Assembly: GCA_013400975.1 (NCBI GenBank)
Contig: WBMZ01006369.1
Location: forward strand, 1 to 64,000
From: Atrichornis clamosus
Taxonomy: Eukaryota; Chordata; Aves; Passeriformes; Menuridae
Length of the DNA: 64,000 nt
Direction: 5' to 3'
This document shows, piece after piece, positions 39,701 to 51,055 of the stretch (within the stretch, counting starts at the first letter, position 1; each line of letters opens with the position of its first letter). A program made the position numbers and the translations under genes. The notes beneath the pieces are model-generated. The model did no database searches. It saw only the letters and a list, made by a program, of their open reading frames with translations, and was not told where the DNA came from.

Positions 39701-42700
39701 TCCTCTTTTGTCATTTAGTCTAATATTTTCATCCAAGAACACAGCATACGTGTCATTAGTTACTCTTTTCTTAACATCCTTTCCTTTGTAGAATGTGAAT
39801 GTTATTGGTGGTGTTCCCATCACTGAATGACAGATTAATTGTAGAGGCTTCCCTAACACCACCTCTGGCAAACCACTGACAACAGAAAGAGTTGGCTTGG
39901 AGACTGGAGCTAAACGGGGAATTAAAAAAAGAATCGTTGCAAATTACACTGCATAAGGCCAAAAGACACAATATTATTTTATAGAAAACACATAAATATA
40001 CAGTATTTAACTGCTTTTCACATACAGTCTATATGAGAAGCTCTTCCTCATTGATAGAAAGGAAATGGGGGGACTTGAACGAATCAATAGGTAATAGAAT
40101 GTATGTGACTTTGAATAAAGTCACATAAAGTAGGCAGAATGTGAAGGAAAACAAAAAAGGGATCAGTGACACAGGTGTGGATCATCCAAACTCCAGAACT
40201 AGTTCTGACCCAGGGAACAAGTCCGTTCCGTGTATGACCTGAGATGGATCATGCAGCACCTCCTCAGGGCCCTGTTTCAGCAGCTCAGTGAGTCACAACC
40301 CTGTTAATCCCCTTTACACACTGCAGAACCACTGTGCTTGTTCCATGAGAGGGAAGGGAACCAGAGTACTTATAGTGAGTGTGCTGGTGAGGGGGTTGTG
40401 TTGATAGCAAAGAAACCTTGGCTTTTCTAGAGTAGAGCCAACCAGATGACCTCTGGCTCTCCTGGCTTTCTGCCTGGAGGGTCAGGGGGAGGGATTCAAA
40501 GCAGACACTGACAGAGCTTCAGATCAAAATGAAAGTTTTGAAGAACATTCCTGGCTCCTACAAATGATAATGAATGAGAATTTATCTGGTCCCTAGCAGA
40601 AGCAAGGGACCAGCAGGAAGCCATGCCAACTCCCTTCTCCAAGGGCCAGCCCTGAACAGTCTGACTTGATCAGATCAAGATACACCAAATCCCCTATGGC
40701 TAAAGCACATCTCACAGAAATTAATGCTGTAAGAATTAATAGACACCCTGCTAGTTCATGGACTAGAGACTGATTCTGTAAACAGATGTCCTTATTTATA
40801 AGCTCCTGGTTTAGATACTCCCCCACCCTGGTGGGTTCTGAGCCTCTGCATCAACTCACCATAAACATTTATCCTTACAGGTTTGCTCTCCTTGACTATT
40901 CCTTTTACTTCAGCTTTACAGGTGTAAGATCCAGTATCATTGACATTAACTCTCATTGTTATGTTTCTAGAGTTTTTCAATGGGATGTCTCCATAGGAAT
41001 ATTTCCGTATTATGGAGAAGTTGGCTCTCCGAAAACCATTAATGCTGCAACTCAAAATTAATTCTTTATTTTCATCCACCTTAGTCATCGACGCAGCCAG
41101 TGTTGGCTTGGGGAATAACTCTGCAAGATAAAAAGAGAACTGATTCACTCAAATTGAGCCTGGAATAATATGACTACTTATCTCAAAGTAGACAGAATGA
41201 AGGACATACTGATATCTTATAATTTGGGAACAAAACAATCATGTTATTTTAATATTACTATATTTTCAGGGAAAACAGAAACTTAGCAATTGCTTAAAAC
41301 CACTTTTCATGGGTTGTTTGAGGATATTATTCTAGTTGAAAAGTATAGGCAGGCAAAAATCAGAAACGAAAATCCAAATAGCCTTTAACTTACAGAAAAT
41401 TCACACTCAGATCTGAAGGTTACACTTTTTTCTTGAGTTCTACCAAATTTCTTGAGTTCTACCAAATTTAAATATTAATACCTTGAGTAAAACCTAAGAT
41501 GAACAGAGATTTTACCTGACACAACAACATTCAGTTTGGTGGTTTTAGATGCTCCTCTTTGCTCCACTTTACACAGGTATTCACCACTGTCCTCTAGAGT
41601 AGCTACTGTAGAGTATTTCAGAAGTTTCTCATCTCGTACACTGTTCAGTATTGTTCTGTTTTTCTGGAGGATGATTTCAATGTCACGCATTTGAGCTACC
41701 ACAGTTGAGCATTCAAATTTTATTTGGTCTCCTTCCGTAACATTACTGGAGGGCCTGGTGATCAGAGTGGGCTTTATAAATGGTTCTGCAAGAGAATACA
41801 TATAAACATATAGATAAATATATATACATATAAATATATGACCCAATTTTTATCCATAACAAGCAAAGAAATGTAAAAAGAAAAATTAAGCAACTTACCC
41901 TTGACTGTAACAAGTGTTTTGTTGCTGTGTTCTGAGCTTTCCCATTCAGACTTTACATATCTCTCGCCAAAGCAATCAAATTGTAAAATATTGTCTCCCT
42001 CTTCAACAGAAAATTCCACTACAGAAAAATTTGTGTATGGTTCATATATACGTTTTTCTTTAGGTGTTGAATTTGTCTTTATCTTCCGGAAAACGAACTG
42101 TAAAGGAGGTACTTCTTCTGGCAGCTCACAACGTAATTTCAGAACTTCACCCTCTAAAACTTCTTTTTTGTCAGCAGTCAGGATTGGCTTGGTCATTCCT
42201 TACAACAGACAACAAGAAAAGAGAGAGAACTTTGCACAGTCCTGAAATAAACTCTATCTCTGATGACTGTGGGAATGATTTATACTAATTAACAGATGCA
42301 AATGGTTTGCAGGAACCAAAAGGTGACTCAGTAACTACTTAATGCTGAGCAAATTCTTTCCAAGCTGCTTTTCCAAAGGGAAAAATGTCACTTGCAGTCA
42401 AGAACACATGGCTAGAAAGCATATGGATGGAGGTGGCCCCTGTTCTCATATGAGATGAAAGAACAAAACTGATACAATTGTCTACAAAAGCACCCCAGGG
42501 CTGATGCTGGCTTGGCAATGGCTGTCACATCCTGAACATCTCTACACATTATTTTCAGCATTTCCAGGAATTTACCCACCCCACTTCATGATTATGGGGG
42601 TGGGCACAAGCTTTCACAAATACTACTTTCTCTAGTCTAGGGAACAGAGGCTCAGCACAGTGGGGATGGTGGTACAGTTTGTTCCTGACCGTCCCTGATC

Positions 42701-44537
42701 TGTCCTGCAGCTCTGGGATCCTGAGTTCATTTCTGTGCCTTAACTTGGGGCTTTAGTACAAAACTCTCATAAAGTTCTGTGCTGTCCATGGATAAAACAC
42801 ACTTTACAAGATACCCTGTTTAGCACTGACTAGTATTCCTTCCCCTGGAAAGTTGTTCTCTTTGTGTGTCTGGTCAGTGCCATGTCTGACAGAACACTCA
42901 CCTCTTACCCAAACATGAACAGAGTTACTCAACTTTGTCTTTCCATCTGCTTTCACAGTACATTCATATTCTCCTGTATCTGAAGATTTAGCCACAGGTA
43001 TTTCATACCGTGCATCTGCTTTGTCTGATACAGTCATAAACACAAGCTTTCTGTCCTTAAAAATGGTAAAATTATGCTTCAGCTGGAAATCAGTACTTTT
43101 GCTGATATCAGCGTGGCAGACAATTGCCATTGGAGCTCCATTCTTCACTTTGACAGATGGTTGAACCTTGATTTCAACTGCGTTGAAAGTAAAAACTTGA
43201 TAGAAAATAAAAAATATAGTTATTTTAAATTAGTCCAACATAACACTGTTATCTGAAGCTGCTACATTTTAATCACAAAAATTAATTTCAAAATTTAGTT
43301 TTGTTTGCTAGGAGTATTGTAATTTAAATTGATAAGCACTTTTAGAAATGAAGTTCATAATAGTATTTATTTATATATGTATATGTGTATAGAAATATAT
43401 GTAAATGTGCATAGAAATATATTCTGTGTTTATAACCACAGCAGTGATAATTTATAGTTTAAATGTTATAACTGTTAGAATCCTGGTATAATTAATATTT
43501 TTTTTTTACACAGCTAGAGGAACAAGTATAGAAAAGATGTATTTGTTCATTCACTCTCTCTTCTTTTAGAACTTACACTTTTGGGTTATGCCCATTATGG
43601 TCAGGATTTGAATCAGAAATTGCTCCTCGAATAGAAAAACTTTCCTGCACATAAAGAAGTCCCTTGCCCTGTACACATACCAGCTTTTTATAATGTGGCC
43701 TTGCTAGAGAGAGTTTGGGGCATAAAATCAGTGAAAAAACTGTAAATTTTTTTGCATGTGAATAGACCACATGACAACAAGAAGCAAACATTTCTCCTGG
43801 GTGATGGAAAAAAGGAAGCATGCGGAAGGTACGTGCTGGGAGCCAGCAGGGTGATAACACAAAAACTAAACACATTCCCTTCAGAACACAATTTCTGAAC
43901 TCTGCTCAGGCATGATCAATTCTTTTGCAAGACCAGGAGACAGTGCCCTTAACTCATATTCTATAATTTTATCCTCCCTCCTTGCTTGTGGGCATGAGAG
44001 GGCTTTTAACATACCAAAACAAAATGCTGATTTTCTCTCCCATCTCTGTTGCAACACATCTCTTTTATGGCTCAGTAAAGAAAATCAGGAAAGATTTCAC
44101 CAAAATATTTTTTAAGGTATGAACAGCACACCCCTGATTCAAATACTGTATCAAGAAACACCCCCAAGTAAAACCTTTTTTTTTTCATATGGCCAAATTT
44201 CATACTGAGCTAGTGTACAGCAAATCCAAATAAACTCTGTTATGGATGCACACCAACAACCAAGGAATTAGTTAAATTAGTTATATTAAATTTGTACATG
44301 AATTAAAAAAAAACACAACAAAAAACTACTATTCCCTACCTCTCTCCTGAGCATAAAGTTCTGAACCTGGAAAAAAAAATGAAATGTTGTTTTCAAAGCT
44401 TCCAGATTGAGAGACAGTAATACAAAACTACAAAAAGTCCCAACAAACCCCAGACAAACCAGAAACACATGTACCCACCCAGAGATTTAGTTATCAAACT
44501 TACACTGCAAGAAAATCACCAGAAGAGCAAGATACAT
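18692..44537 (-). CDS. PECAM1: PECAM1 (CD31), platelet endothelial cell adhesion molecule 1
   Basis: PECAM1 is a homophilic adhesion and inhibitory receptor of endothelium, platelets and leukocytes; its phosphorylated tail recruits SHP-2. Fifteen coding exons on the minus strand join in frame with AG/GT sites to 2,145 bases (715 codons): signal peptide (1-11 plus the start of exon 2), six Ig domains (about 21-577, one exon each), transmembrane segment (about 587-608), then a tail split over small exons. Exon sizes 27, 71, 57, 69, 57 and 23, as I recall them, match the human gene. The tail keeps VEYTEV (Y676) and TVYSEI (Y699), the known ITIM and ITSM, 23 residues apart as in human. The ATG is the first in frame after an upstream TGA. 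The short final exon is not placed, so the C-terminus is incomplete here. Mammalian PECAM1 is about 738 aa. Confidence 0.93.
18715..25480 (-). other. PECAM1 intron 14
   Basis: 6.8 kb intron. Many chance frames up to about 120 codons (for example 21,775-22,140), none with a recognisable domain. No clear mobile element seen. Confidence 0.7.
25481..25537 (-). CDS. PECAM1: PECAM1 exon 14 (ITSM)
   Basis: 57 bases containing GTETVYSEIRKA, the counterpart of the human TVYSEV (Tyr686). A pure-A stretch on the coding strand (25,573-25,611) lies about 35 bases upstream of the TTTTCCAG acceptor. Confidence 0.92.
25538..30492 (-). other. PECAM1 intron 13, with T-rich tract
   Basis: 5 kb intron. It contains an almost pure T run on the plus strand (25,573-25,611), which is poly(A) in the sense of the gene and close to the exon 14 acceptor. 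Otherwise AT-rich and featureless. Confidence 0.7.
30493..30561 (-). CDS. PECAM1: PECAM1 exon 13 (ITIM)
   Basis: 69 bases containing VEYTEVEVS, the counterpart of the human ITIM VQYTEV (Tyr663 in mature numbering). It is one of the two tyrosines that recruit SHP-2. Confidence 0.92.
30622..30693. repeat. Palindromic MITE-like element (14-bp inverted repeats)
   Basis: GGGCCTGATCCTGC at 30,622-30,635 is the exact reverse complement of 30,680-30,693. The interior continues as an imperfect hairpin around a TTGACTTTAAT-like core. This resembles a short interspersed palindrome I know from reptile and bird genomes, probably a miniature DNA transposon. The family name is not assigned. Confidence 0.65.
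31331..31390 (-). mobile_element. Possible degenerate CR1 3' end
   Basis: GTTGGAAGGAACC followed by a GTCATCCAGCCT-like stretch resembles the reverse complement of a CR1 3' terminus. It is short and diverged, so only a suggestion. Confidence 0.3.
31829..31885 (-). CDS. PECAM1: PECAM1 exon 12 (57-bp tail exon)
   Basis: 57 bases, acidic: YIEDNENHMKSTDESK, corresponding to human HNDDVRNHAMKPINDNK. Acceptor TTTTAG, donor GTAATT. Confidence 0.87.
32543..32613 (-). CDS. PECAM1: PECAM1 exon 11 (71-bp tail exon)
   Basis: 71 bases from a TTTTTCAG acceptor to a GTAGGG donor. It codes for an LAANMATEKLARQPSDGNYY segment that aligns with the human exon ending in NSHYG. Confidence 0.85.
33070..33300 (-). 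repeat. Partial 3' LTR of the provirus
   Basis: About 230 bases align with the R-U5 end of the 5' LTR, including an ATTAAA hexamer at 33,199-33,194. Beyond about 33,300 the sequence departs from the 5' LTR, and no second copy of the U3 start was found. The U3 part is therefore deleted or of another subtype. Confidence 0.7.
33950..34740 (-). pseudogene. Gag-like remnant of the provirus
   Basis: The minus-strand translation switches frame and meets several stops, yet short stretches resemble Gag-like proteins of bird endogenous retroviruses, the clearest near 34,705-34,735. It is non-functional. The match is from recognition, not alignment. Confidence 0.5.
34900..35000. repeat. ~30-bp tandem repeat inside the provirus
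   Basis: Three imperfect copies of a roughly 30-base unit (CCCACAGTGCCTGCTGCTGG and variants) in the internal region near the 5' LTR. Confidence 0.55.
35499..35516 (-). other. Retroviral primer-binding-site-like sequence
   Basis: The minus strand reads TGGCACCCAATGTGGGAC, twelve bases after the 5' LTR. It resembles primer-binding sites for lysine tRNA used by class II elements, with several mismatches. It fixes the orientation of the provirus. Confidence 0.6.
35529..36165 (-). repeat. 5' LTR of the provirus (637 bp including gap)
   Basis: On the minus strand it begins TGTCTGGGTTTCAGCTGGGA and ends GGGGTTAAAACACA, matching a common bird ERV LTR from memory. It contains an ATTAAA polyadenylation hexamer at 35,654-35,649 and an ATA/TTA microsatellite interrupted by the assembly gap. 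Confidence 0.82.
35660..35780. repeat. (ATA)n microsatellite with a 55-base assembly gap
   Basis: ATA/TAA trinucleotide repeats on both sides of 55 unknown bases (35,689-35,743) inside the LTR. The gap is best explained by failed assembly of the microsatellite; its true length is unknown. Translations across it are meaningless. Confidence 0.9.
36180..36207 (-). CDS. PECAM1: PECAM1 exon 10 (28-bp tail exon)
   Basis: 28 bases coding for AKGPSMEMS, matching the human AKAKQMPVEMS segment. It changes phase from 1 to 2, which exon 11 restores. The provirus ends 14 bases beyond its donor. Confidence 0.85.
37056..37163 (-). CDS. PECAM1: PECAM1 exon 9 (transmembrane segment)
   Basis: 108 bases. VILAGWQKG precedes a hydrophobic stretch of about 22 residues and the basic stop-transfer RRKKK. 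The human exon begins in nearly the same way (VILAPWKKG). The human juxtamembrane cysteine is replaced by W/F residues here. Confidence 0.92.
37578..37859 (-). CDS. PECAM1: PECAM1 exon 8 (Ig domain 6, membrane-proximal)
   Basis: 282 bases. GSDTAFLCSVKEGSWPIHFK parallels the human domain 6 core, and GTYFCKASNRAS carries the second cysteine. The end joins directly to the transmembrane exon in frame. Confidence 0.92.
39628..39909 (-). CDS. PECAM1: PECAM1 exon 7 (Ig domain 5)
   Basis: 282 bases, starting APVSKPTL after a TTTAG acceptor. Cysteines are in LQLICHS and GYKCDAR. NHS and NVT glycosylation sites are present; the donor is GTAAGT. Confidence 0.9.
40860..41120 (-). CDS. PECAM1: PECAM1 exon 6 (Ig domain 4)
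   Basis: 261 bases. It starts ELFPKPTL, matching the human domain 4 start, with cysteines in LILSCSI and SYTCKAE. The donor is GTGAGT. Confidence 0.91.
41516..41785 (-). CDS. PECAM1: PECAM1 exon 5 (Ig domain 3)
   Basis: 270 bases from a TTGCAG acceptor to a GTAAAA donor. Cysteines are in IKFECST and GEYLCKVE. Intron 4, between this exon and exon 4, is only 113 bases. Confidence 0.91.
41899..42198 (-). CDS. PECAM1: PECAM1 exon 4 (Ig domain 2)
   Basis: 300 bases. Residues LTADKKEVLEGEVLKLRCEL align well with the human domain 2 start, and the second cysteine is in LQFDCFGE. NFS and NKT glycosylation sites are present. It ends TLVTVKG before a GTAAGT donor. Confidence 0.92.
42902..43177 (-). 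CDS. PECAM1: PECAM1 exon 3 (Ig domain 1)
   Basis: 276 bases, 92 codons, phase 1-1. The Ig pair is visible as IVCHAD and DTGEYECTV. Domain 1 carries homophilic binding in the mammalian protein. N-glycosylation is possible at the NFT site in its centre. Confidence 0.92.
43178..44339 (-). other. PECAM1 intron 2
   Basis: 1.16 kb, AT-rich, with a TATATG-type simple repeat around 43,365-43,425. No exon-like structure seen apart from chance frames. Confidence 0.6.
44340..44366 (-). CDS. PECAM1: PECAM1 exon 2 (27-bp small exon)
   Basis: Exactly 27 bases between a T-rich acceptor ending CCAG and a GTAGGG donor, coding for SELYAQER at the signal peptide/domain 1 junction. I recall the human exon as also 27 bases. 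It is phase 1 at both ends, so skipping it would keep frame. Confidence 0.85.
44504..44537 (-). CDS. PECAM1: PECAM1 exon 1 (start codon, signal peptide)
   Basis: Codes for MYLALLVIFLQ and the first base of the next codon, ending at a consensus GTAAGT donor. The hydrophobic run is the signal-peptide core. An in-frame TGA lies about 30 bases upstream, so this is the only possible start unless there is a further 5' splice. Confidence 0.87.
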
Positions 44538-44769
44538 CTCGTTCCTGAAGAACAGACCCTTAATTCCAAAATAAAACAATATTCATTATCAGAGGTGATG
44601 CCTCCAGGTACCAAAACCACGTTATGCTTTTTTCCGTTGTTGTTTTATGAAAGTCAATCAAAATTGGCCATTAAAATTTGTAAGTTTGTAAGTTTTCCCA
44701 GATCTCCAGCAGAAACTGGCTGGATCAAGTAATCGTTCCCATTACTGGAAACTGGAAATGGCAAACAAT

Positions 44770-44815
44770 GAGAATCTATCTGCTGCTCCCAGGCAGATTA
44801 CTGGTCAGGAAGTGA
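44770..44815 (-). promoter_or_regulatory. Candidate PECAM1 promoter elements (GATA and ETS type)
   Basis: About 240-280 bases upstream of the PECAM1 start codon, the minus strand has ACTTCC (44,813-44,808, ETS type) and AGATA (44,81-77 of the same block, i.e. 44,781-44,777, GATA type). There is no TATA box. GATA and ETS factors are known regulators of endothelial and haematopoietic genes including PECAM1. Short motifs only. Confidence 0.3.
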
Positions 44816-47800
44816 CTGGACTTTTCCTGAGGGCGCCACCAAATGCATTTGCTTTGTTTAATTTCTTAAGGTGTATTAAAAAAACAAGAAGTTCCAATGA
44901 CATTTATCCTGCAGTTCCTGTCAATATGGGTATTTTTAAGTCATGATTAACCATTTAGGAACACAAATTGCCTTTGCTACTTTACCTCAGCAGATCCTTG
45001 AGCAAATATTTTCTTTCATCTTGCCAGAGAACTCTTTCAAAGAATAGATGTACATAAATACTCATTTTTCTCCTTTACCTACATTCCTAGGTCTCCCATC
45101 TTTGCTATGGCAAAGAACAGCTTTAGTGTAGGTTGCACACTAAATTCAAGTTATCTCAAACACCAGAGCTACTGTTATGTGAGACTAGAATATTGACAGG
45201 TGGGTCTCTCATACTACCATCATATATCAAAAACATGGATCTGCACCAGATTTTATTTTATGCAGTTAGGACAGTGCAAAGGACACACAATCGTAAACCT
45301 TAAACCCCTCAAGGAAAGAATCAGATAGAGTTTCAATTCTCAGCAGAAATCTGCAGCAGCACTGGCACAATCTGAAATAGAGAACACTTCTCAGTTGTCC
45401 AGGATATTCCTCTCAGTGTATCAGCCCACTTTTAAGTCAGATTTAAGACATTCCCTCCAGCCCTGACACTGACTCAGTCTATAGGCCTGACAAAGTGAGA
45501 TGAAATCAAGCCTTTCAGAAAGTGTTTCTCGAGTTGTGGGTCCCAGAACTCCCCAAGTAGTGATTTAGTTATTCTTGAAAACTGAGTGTTCAACTCTTAA
45601 TCTCTTTGTTTCTTTCCTCTGTAGACAGAGTCAATGCTTTCCTTTAATTCCAACAACATTTTCCAGGCTTGTTAAAACACGGCATAAAACAATACTAAAT
45701 ACATTCACAGAAGTCTATAAATGAGACAGACAGTTCTCATAAGCTCCACTGTTTATATGAAATCCCTTTCTTTCCTTCTGGGGCAAATGAAAACTGTATT
45801 TTTTCCCTCAAACCAGTATTTTAAAGCTGTAAGTCTACTTCAATGACTGTATTACACGCATAAGCATGGAATTTTGCAAAAGGAAAGAGAAGGAAAACAC
45901 CCATCTGTTTAACAATGCTGCAGGAACAAGCACCTCTCTGGCTGTTTTACAGAATGGCACAATAGTCACAGCAATTAAGACTAAGCTGTTAACTAGCAAT
46001 AGTGTTTGTCCTGCTCAGTGCAGGCTGTTTGAAACACACCACCAACAAAAGATTGGTGGTTTGGCCAGTTGCCAACAATGGTCTCCAGAGACAGGTAAAG
46101 GAAAAGAGTAGGAGGACGCATGGCAGGTGGAGAACAAAGGTAGATCAACTTTTGCTATTGATAACAAAAAAATAGGAAGGAAGGAGATTTTCCCCTTCCC
46201 CCTTTCCCCATAAAAGAATTCAGCAGGACATAAAAAGCTCAGCAAAACCACATCAGTCTTTCCCACAGAGGGGACAAAGGTTCCCCTGAGCCCCAGCGAG
46301 GGAAGGAGAGTGAGTGTGGGGCAATACCCTCCAGAGCAAGCCAACAGGGCTCAGGTCAGAGCCAGGCTAGCTTCAGACTCAGGTGGAAGGGCTGGCTTTC
46401 AGGATGAACTAGCTCAGGAATAAGGTTTTTATGGTGCCAAAAGCTGAGACTGTTGCAAGATGTCACTCCCAAGTGAAGCCCATTCCATAAGATCCTACAG
46501 GATGATCAAACTGTCCCATTCCTGACCAGCCTCAACATTGGAGAGGAAAATCAACCTGGGATTGACCAAAACCTAAGAATTAAATTCTACTTGGCAGGAA
46601 TTTAAGCTAAAATAACATGGAACTTGAGAGAAAAACATTTCAAACACACAAGAACATCTTAAGACCATCTTCCATGGTTAAACTGGAAATCACATTGACC
46701 TAAAGAATGTAAACTTAAAGTACCGGGGCCAGTAATTACAACTGCATATTTTCCTAACAGCCATTTTATTGCAATCTCTCAAGATATGTATTTCTGAATT
46801 ATATAAAATCAATTTTTTCCTAATATACATCATATAAAAAACTCTATTTGATCCCTAATATATTTGTGGGGAAATCAGGACTGACCTCAAAAACACAACA
46901 CACCTTCTGAAGCTGCCAGAACAGCCATTATAATCTGACTGAATGCCCTTTGGAACCCATGGGAATCATCACATTTAATCTACTGCCAATGAATTGGACC
47001 CTTAAACTCTAAACCTCATCTGGGAATTCACAATCCCTGTTTCTACTGGCTGGATCCTCTGCTACTTGCTTACACAGGACATTTCCTAAGAGCCATCAAC
47101 TCTGGCAACTGAACAGAGGTTTGCTGAAACAAGAGGCAAAGCCTATTTCCCTAAATAAGGGAAAAATGCTGAATAAGATTTTCAAATTTTTCCCTCTGCA
47201 AAAACAGTGTTTTCAGCCAGTCCCTTATGACAGGAAAGGGAGCCCAGAGTTCCCAGCCCATTCCAGCTGTTTGTTTCCATGTGCTCTCAGCAAAGAGCAG
47301 CCGCAGGGCCGACCTCCAGCACAGACATCTCCCTTCCTCACACACCAATTCCAGCCAATCTTCTGGGGGGCCCCTAAACTTGGTCTCCTGGTCTCAGATG
47401 CCTGCTCCTGATGGCAGTTTCACTTTCTTCAGAAAAGATGAAGGCTTCATATGTGTTGCCTTCACATTCTATCTCACTGATTCACTGACAAAACATTCCT
47501 GGGCTCAGAAACCTTGTCCCTGGTAATGGAGGCTCCACATAATTTCTTGCGTAAGTTCACTGATTTTAAATACAGTTAATTGCTACAGAGGTGTATCTAC
47601 AAATCTTTGGGATTTTTCTAAATTTTATTTAAAAATTCAGAGATCTGTGTTCATCTATACTGAAGTCAACACAAGTTTTCCAGTAACTAAATCAAGAACA
47701 CAAAAGCAGCTCTGATTTCTAATCCCCCAAATCCTGACACATATAATGGTTTCATTGCTTTGATTTCTTACAACTGTTAACTGTTTTGTTTACTTATAAA

Positions 47801-50800
47801 TTCCTGTTTCAGTAAACTCATAGATAACAGAACTATAAAAAACATTACTGTTTTCACAAGTCAAGACAAATCCCTGGTGAACTGGGAATGAAACAAGTTA
47901 TTTCTACATACATTTTCAGGGTATACTGTCTTCTCTTGAATGTGGAACATTTGCATCATTTGTCTTTGTTTTAAAACTGTCTCTTTATACCACCCTAGAG
48001 AAGAATAAAAAGTTAGTTTTTCTCCATGGATTTGAATATTTACAAGAACTTTAAGTAACTTAACATTGCCTTTTTTTAAGGAGTCTGGAAGTTCTACAAT
48101 TTACAGAAACTCCAGAATGCCCAAAGTTTGTCTGGGAATAAATTGCATTTCACAATGGCACCATCTGCTGGGAGATGAGCATGGCAGTGAAGCTCACTGG
48201 GGTTCCCTCACTGCTCCCTTTCACAATTAAATATAGTATGACTGATATCCGACACCTCCTCCAAATGCCAATATAAGTTAAACCTGGAAAAGTAACTAAA
48301 GGATCCAGAAAGCTGATAATGACAGAATACCACTGAGGCTTTAACACTGGAATTTTTAATTTTAATACAACAGGAGTTAATTATTATTATTTGGCTTTAC
48401 ACTTCCTTACTGATACAGTGCAACACTGAAAAGAACAGTAGAAATCTAGTCTTGTCTTGTATTTCATGTAGCACACACTTCCATGTGCCTTAGAAATTCA
48501 TTCAGACAAGTGAGAGAAATTCCTTCTTTCAGAGATGTGAAATCTCTGAAATTGATGATTATGACCATAGTCTGTGATAACACCTCAAACTTTCTCCGTG
48601 CCAGTAGCATGTGACTGATTCAGCTCCTCAAGGACATTTTTAGCTGCTGTCCACTACTGGATTAACAAGTTCCTCAGTTCAGAAACAGACATCACACCCT
48701 GTCACTGTCACACAGTGCCCTTTCCTGGTAATACACCAGGATTTGCACTCATTTTGTTTAACATCCAGCATTTCCAGATGCAGCTGGAAAACAGCCTCAG
48801 GCTCTGCAGCAATATCCATCAGAGTATGAACGGTGACAGAGGAGAGGTCAGAAACTTCTGACTGGACAGGAAATTAATCCTGGAAATATTTTTCCTTCTC
48901 CTACCATTATTTTAATATTGCTTGATGATTCCCCAAGCATTATTCCACATCAGTTTCATAAGTAAAATTCAGTTGGTAGTGACTCAATGAGCTGATCGAG
49001 GTTGACAGAAAATCTTTCAGCAGTCTGTGCAAACCAAGAGGCAGAATTTATCTGCTCCTGAACTGCTGCAGGTGCCCACACACAGCCACTGCTGCTCCTC
49101 ATGTAATTGCTGGTTAGACTGCACAGAGGGGCAGATACTACACAGATACACCTCAGAGTGCACCAACAGAGGCTTGAAAAAGGCTAAAAAATAGTCAGTC
49201 CCAGCAGATGTATTCTTTTTTAAACACAGGAGTGTTTCTTTCAGTATGTTTAAGTATTCTAGGAAAAAGAAAAAAAGTTTAACTCTTTTCAGAGGTTAGG
49301 AAGCAGAAAAAAGTTAAACTTACATCTATGATTTTGTAAAGAAGACTGATTAAGCCAAGAGAGTACTCTATCTTTTTCAACTCATGGCATTCTTATAGCA
49401 ATTCCTGAACATATTTGTTTGGAACACTTTTCATATAGTGATGTCTGAATTTATCCCAAGACAAATGCATTAATAATCCCAGTTTTCAGTATTTCATCAA
49501 TTTTTTTCTTTCTTTTTCCATTTTTGGGAGATGATGGAGAGAAGAGACATACCATTTTAAAATATTTCATCTCTGGGGGATTTGAGAGCAGCTAGGTTAA
49601 TGAAACTGGTACCCAGAAGTTCCTTTCACCTGCTGACATGTTCTTTGCAATCTGCAATTAATTGAAAACCATTCACTATGTCAAAATTCTCTTTCATAAC
49701 CAGAGGATCACTGCAAGAAATTTAAAGCTACCTTAACCATGCATAGACTCTTATTTGTCCTCCAGCAAAACAATCCTCTCACAAGCAAACACCAAGTACT
49801 TGAAGTAAACAGCAGACTTGCCCCCACAGCCATTTTGAGTAGGAGTGTGAAAATCCAGTATTCAGTGACCTGGCTCTATCAGCAAAGCCTTTTTGCAGAC
49901 GAAACAGAAGCCTTAATTTAATTCATCACCAGACATAACTGTCAGTACATGTGATTCCTAGCAAACCTTCTGCAGATACCCACTGCAGCACATGCTCCTC
50001 CAGAATGCAGGACCTCTCAGGATGAGAAACTGGGACTGGGAATAATTTATAATTCTGCTGAAACACACAGATTTCCTTGGAAGCCTACGATAGAACAGAC
50101 ACAGTGTGAAGCCATCACAGCCTTACTACAGAACATTATCACACTATTTTCCTTCTCAAGTTAAAGAACTGACCTTGTGAAAGAGAGCTCAGTTTGGCTT
50201 ATTCCCTTCCACCTGCTCACTTGAGGCAGAATATTGTCACAGCACCAAGTGATACTTATTTCCCTTTCTGACTTTTTAACTTGTTTTGGCTGGACAACTC
50301 CTGTAATGTTCTGTTCGTTATTTGTTAAATGTATTCAGTTCTCACATGTGCAACCACATTAATTCCAGGCAGGACATTTGTAAATCTAATAAAAAGGGAA
50401 CTCTGAGCTCAAACAAAATCTTACTGCTGCTGTACTAACTCTCTGTATACATGCTGAACAAACCAACACCATCTCAGTCCAAAATAGACAGCTCTGCCAG
50501 AAAAACAATCCACATGGAAGTAAACTTCTCACTTCCAAATGGAAACCAGGGGTTTGGTCTTCCCTAAATGCTCAGACTGCATATCCTGAGGGAGCTTGCA
50601 CACACCATTAAAGCTGCTGTACGTGAGAGATTCTGGTGACAAATGAACTTTTATTTTTTAAAAGGTATGGCCAAATTCACAGCTAATTTGCTGTGTAACT
50701 ATTCCCCTTTACCCACACACCAAATGAAGCAGCTTCTCAGAAAAGCTTTGGGTTGCAGGTGAGCACAGCCAGCCAGGGCTCCTGAGGACTGTTTGTGAGG

Positions 50801-50984
50801 GTTTCTGACAAGACCAGGCTCCCACAACAGGAAAATGCACAAACACCCCTGTTCTCCCTCCCACAGCTGCATTTTCACACGTGCTTCCTGGCAGCTGCAA
50901 AAAGATGTTCCGCTCCTGTGGTTTGCTGTCAGCGTTTCCACATCAGAAACATTTGTCAGGGGAGGGTGGAGATTGTCTTAAATT

Positions 50985-51055
50985 AAAAAAAAAAACCCAA
51001 ACCCAACCCAAAACAAAATAAGTAAACCCCCACCAAAATTTAAAAAAATAAGGAG
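50985..51055. repeat. A-rich low-complexity tract
   Basis: An AAAAAAACCCAAACCC-type stretch with CCCAAA and AAAATAA units. Simple sequence without other features. Confidence 0.6.

Larger units (their letters stand above)
36208..43177 (-). other. PECAM1 introns 9 to 3 between Ig-domain exons
   Basis: Introns at 36,208-37,055, 37,164-37,577, 37,860-39,627, 39,910-40,859, 41,121-41,515, 41,786-41,898 and 42,199-42,901. All are AT-rich. A TA-rich simple stretch lies at about 41,800-41,840. I see no further exon-like Ig domain or mobile element in them. Confidence 0.6.

Noticed and set aside
48150..48175. ACCATCTGCTGGGAGA as a second CTCF site
   Set aside because: It lacks the AGGGGGC centre and matches the consensus poorly.
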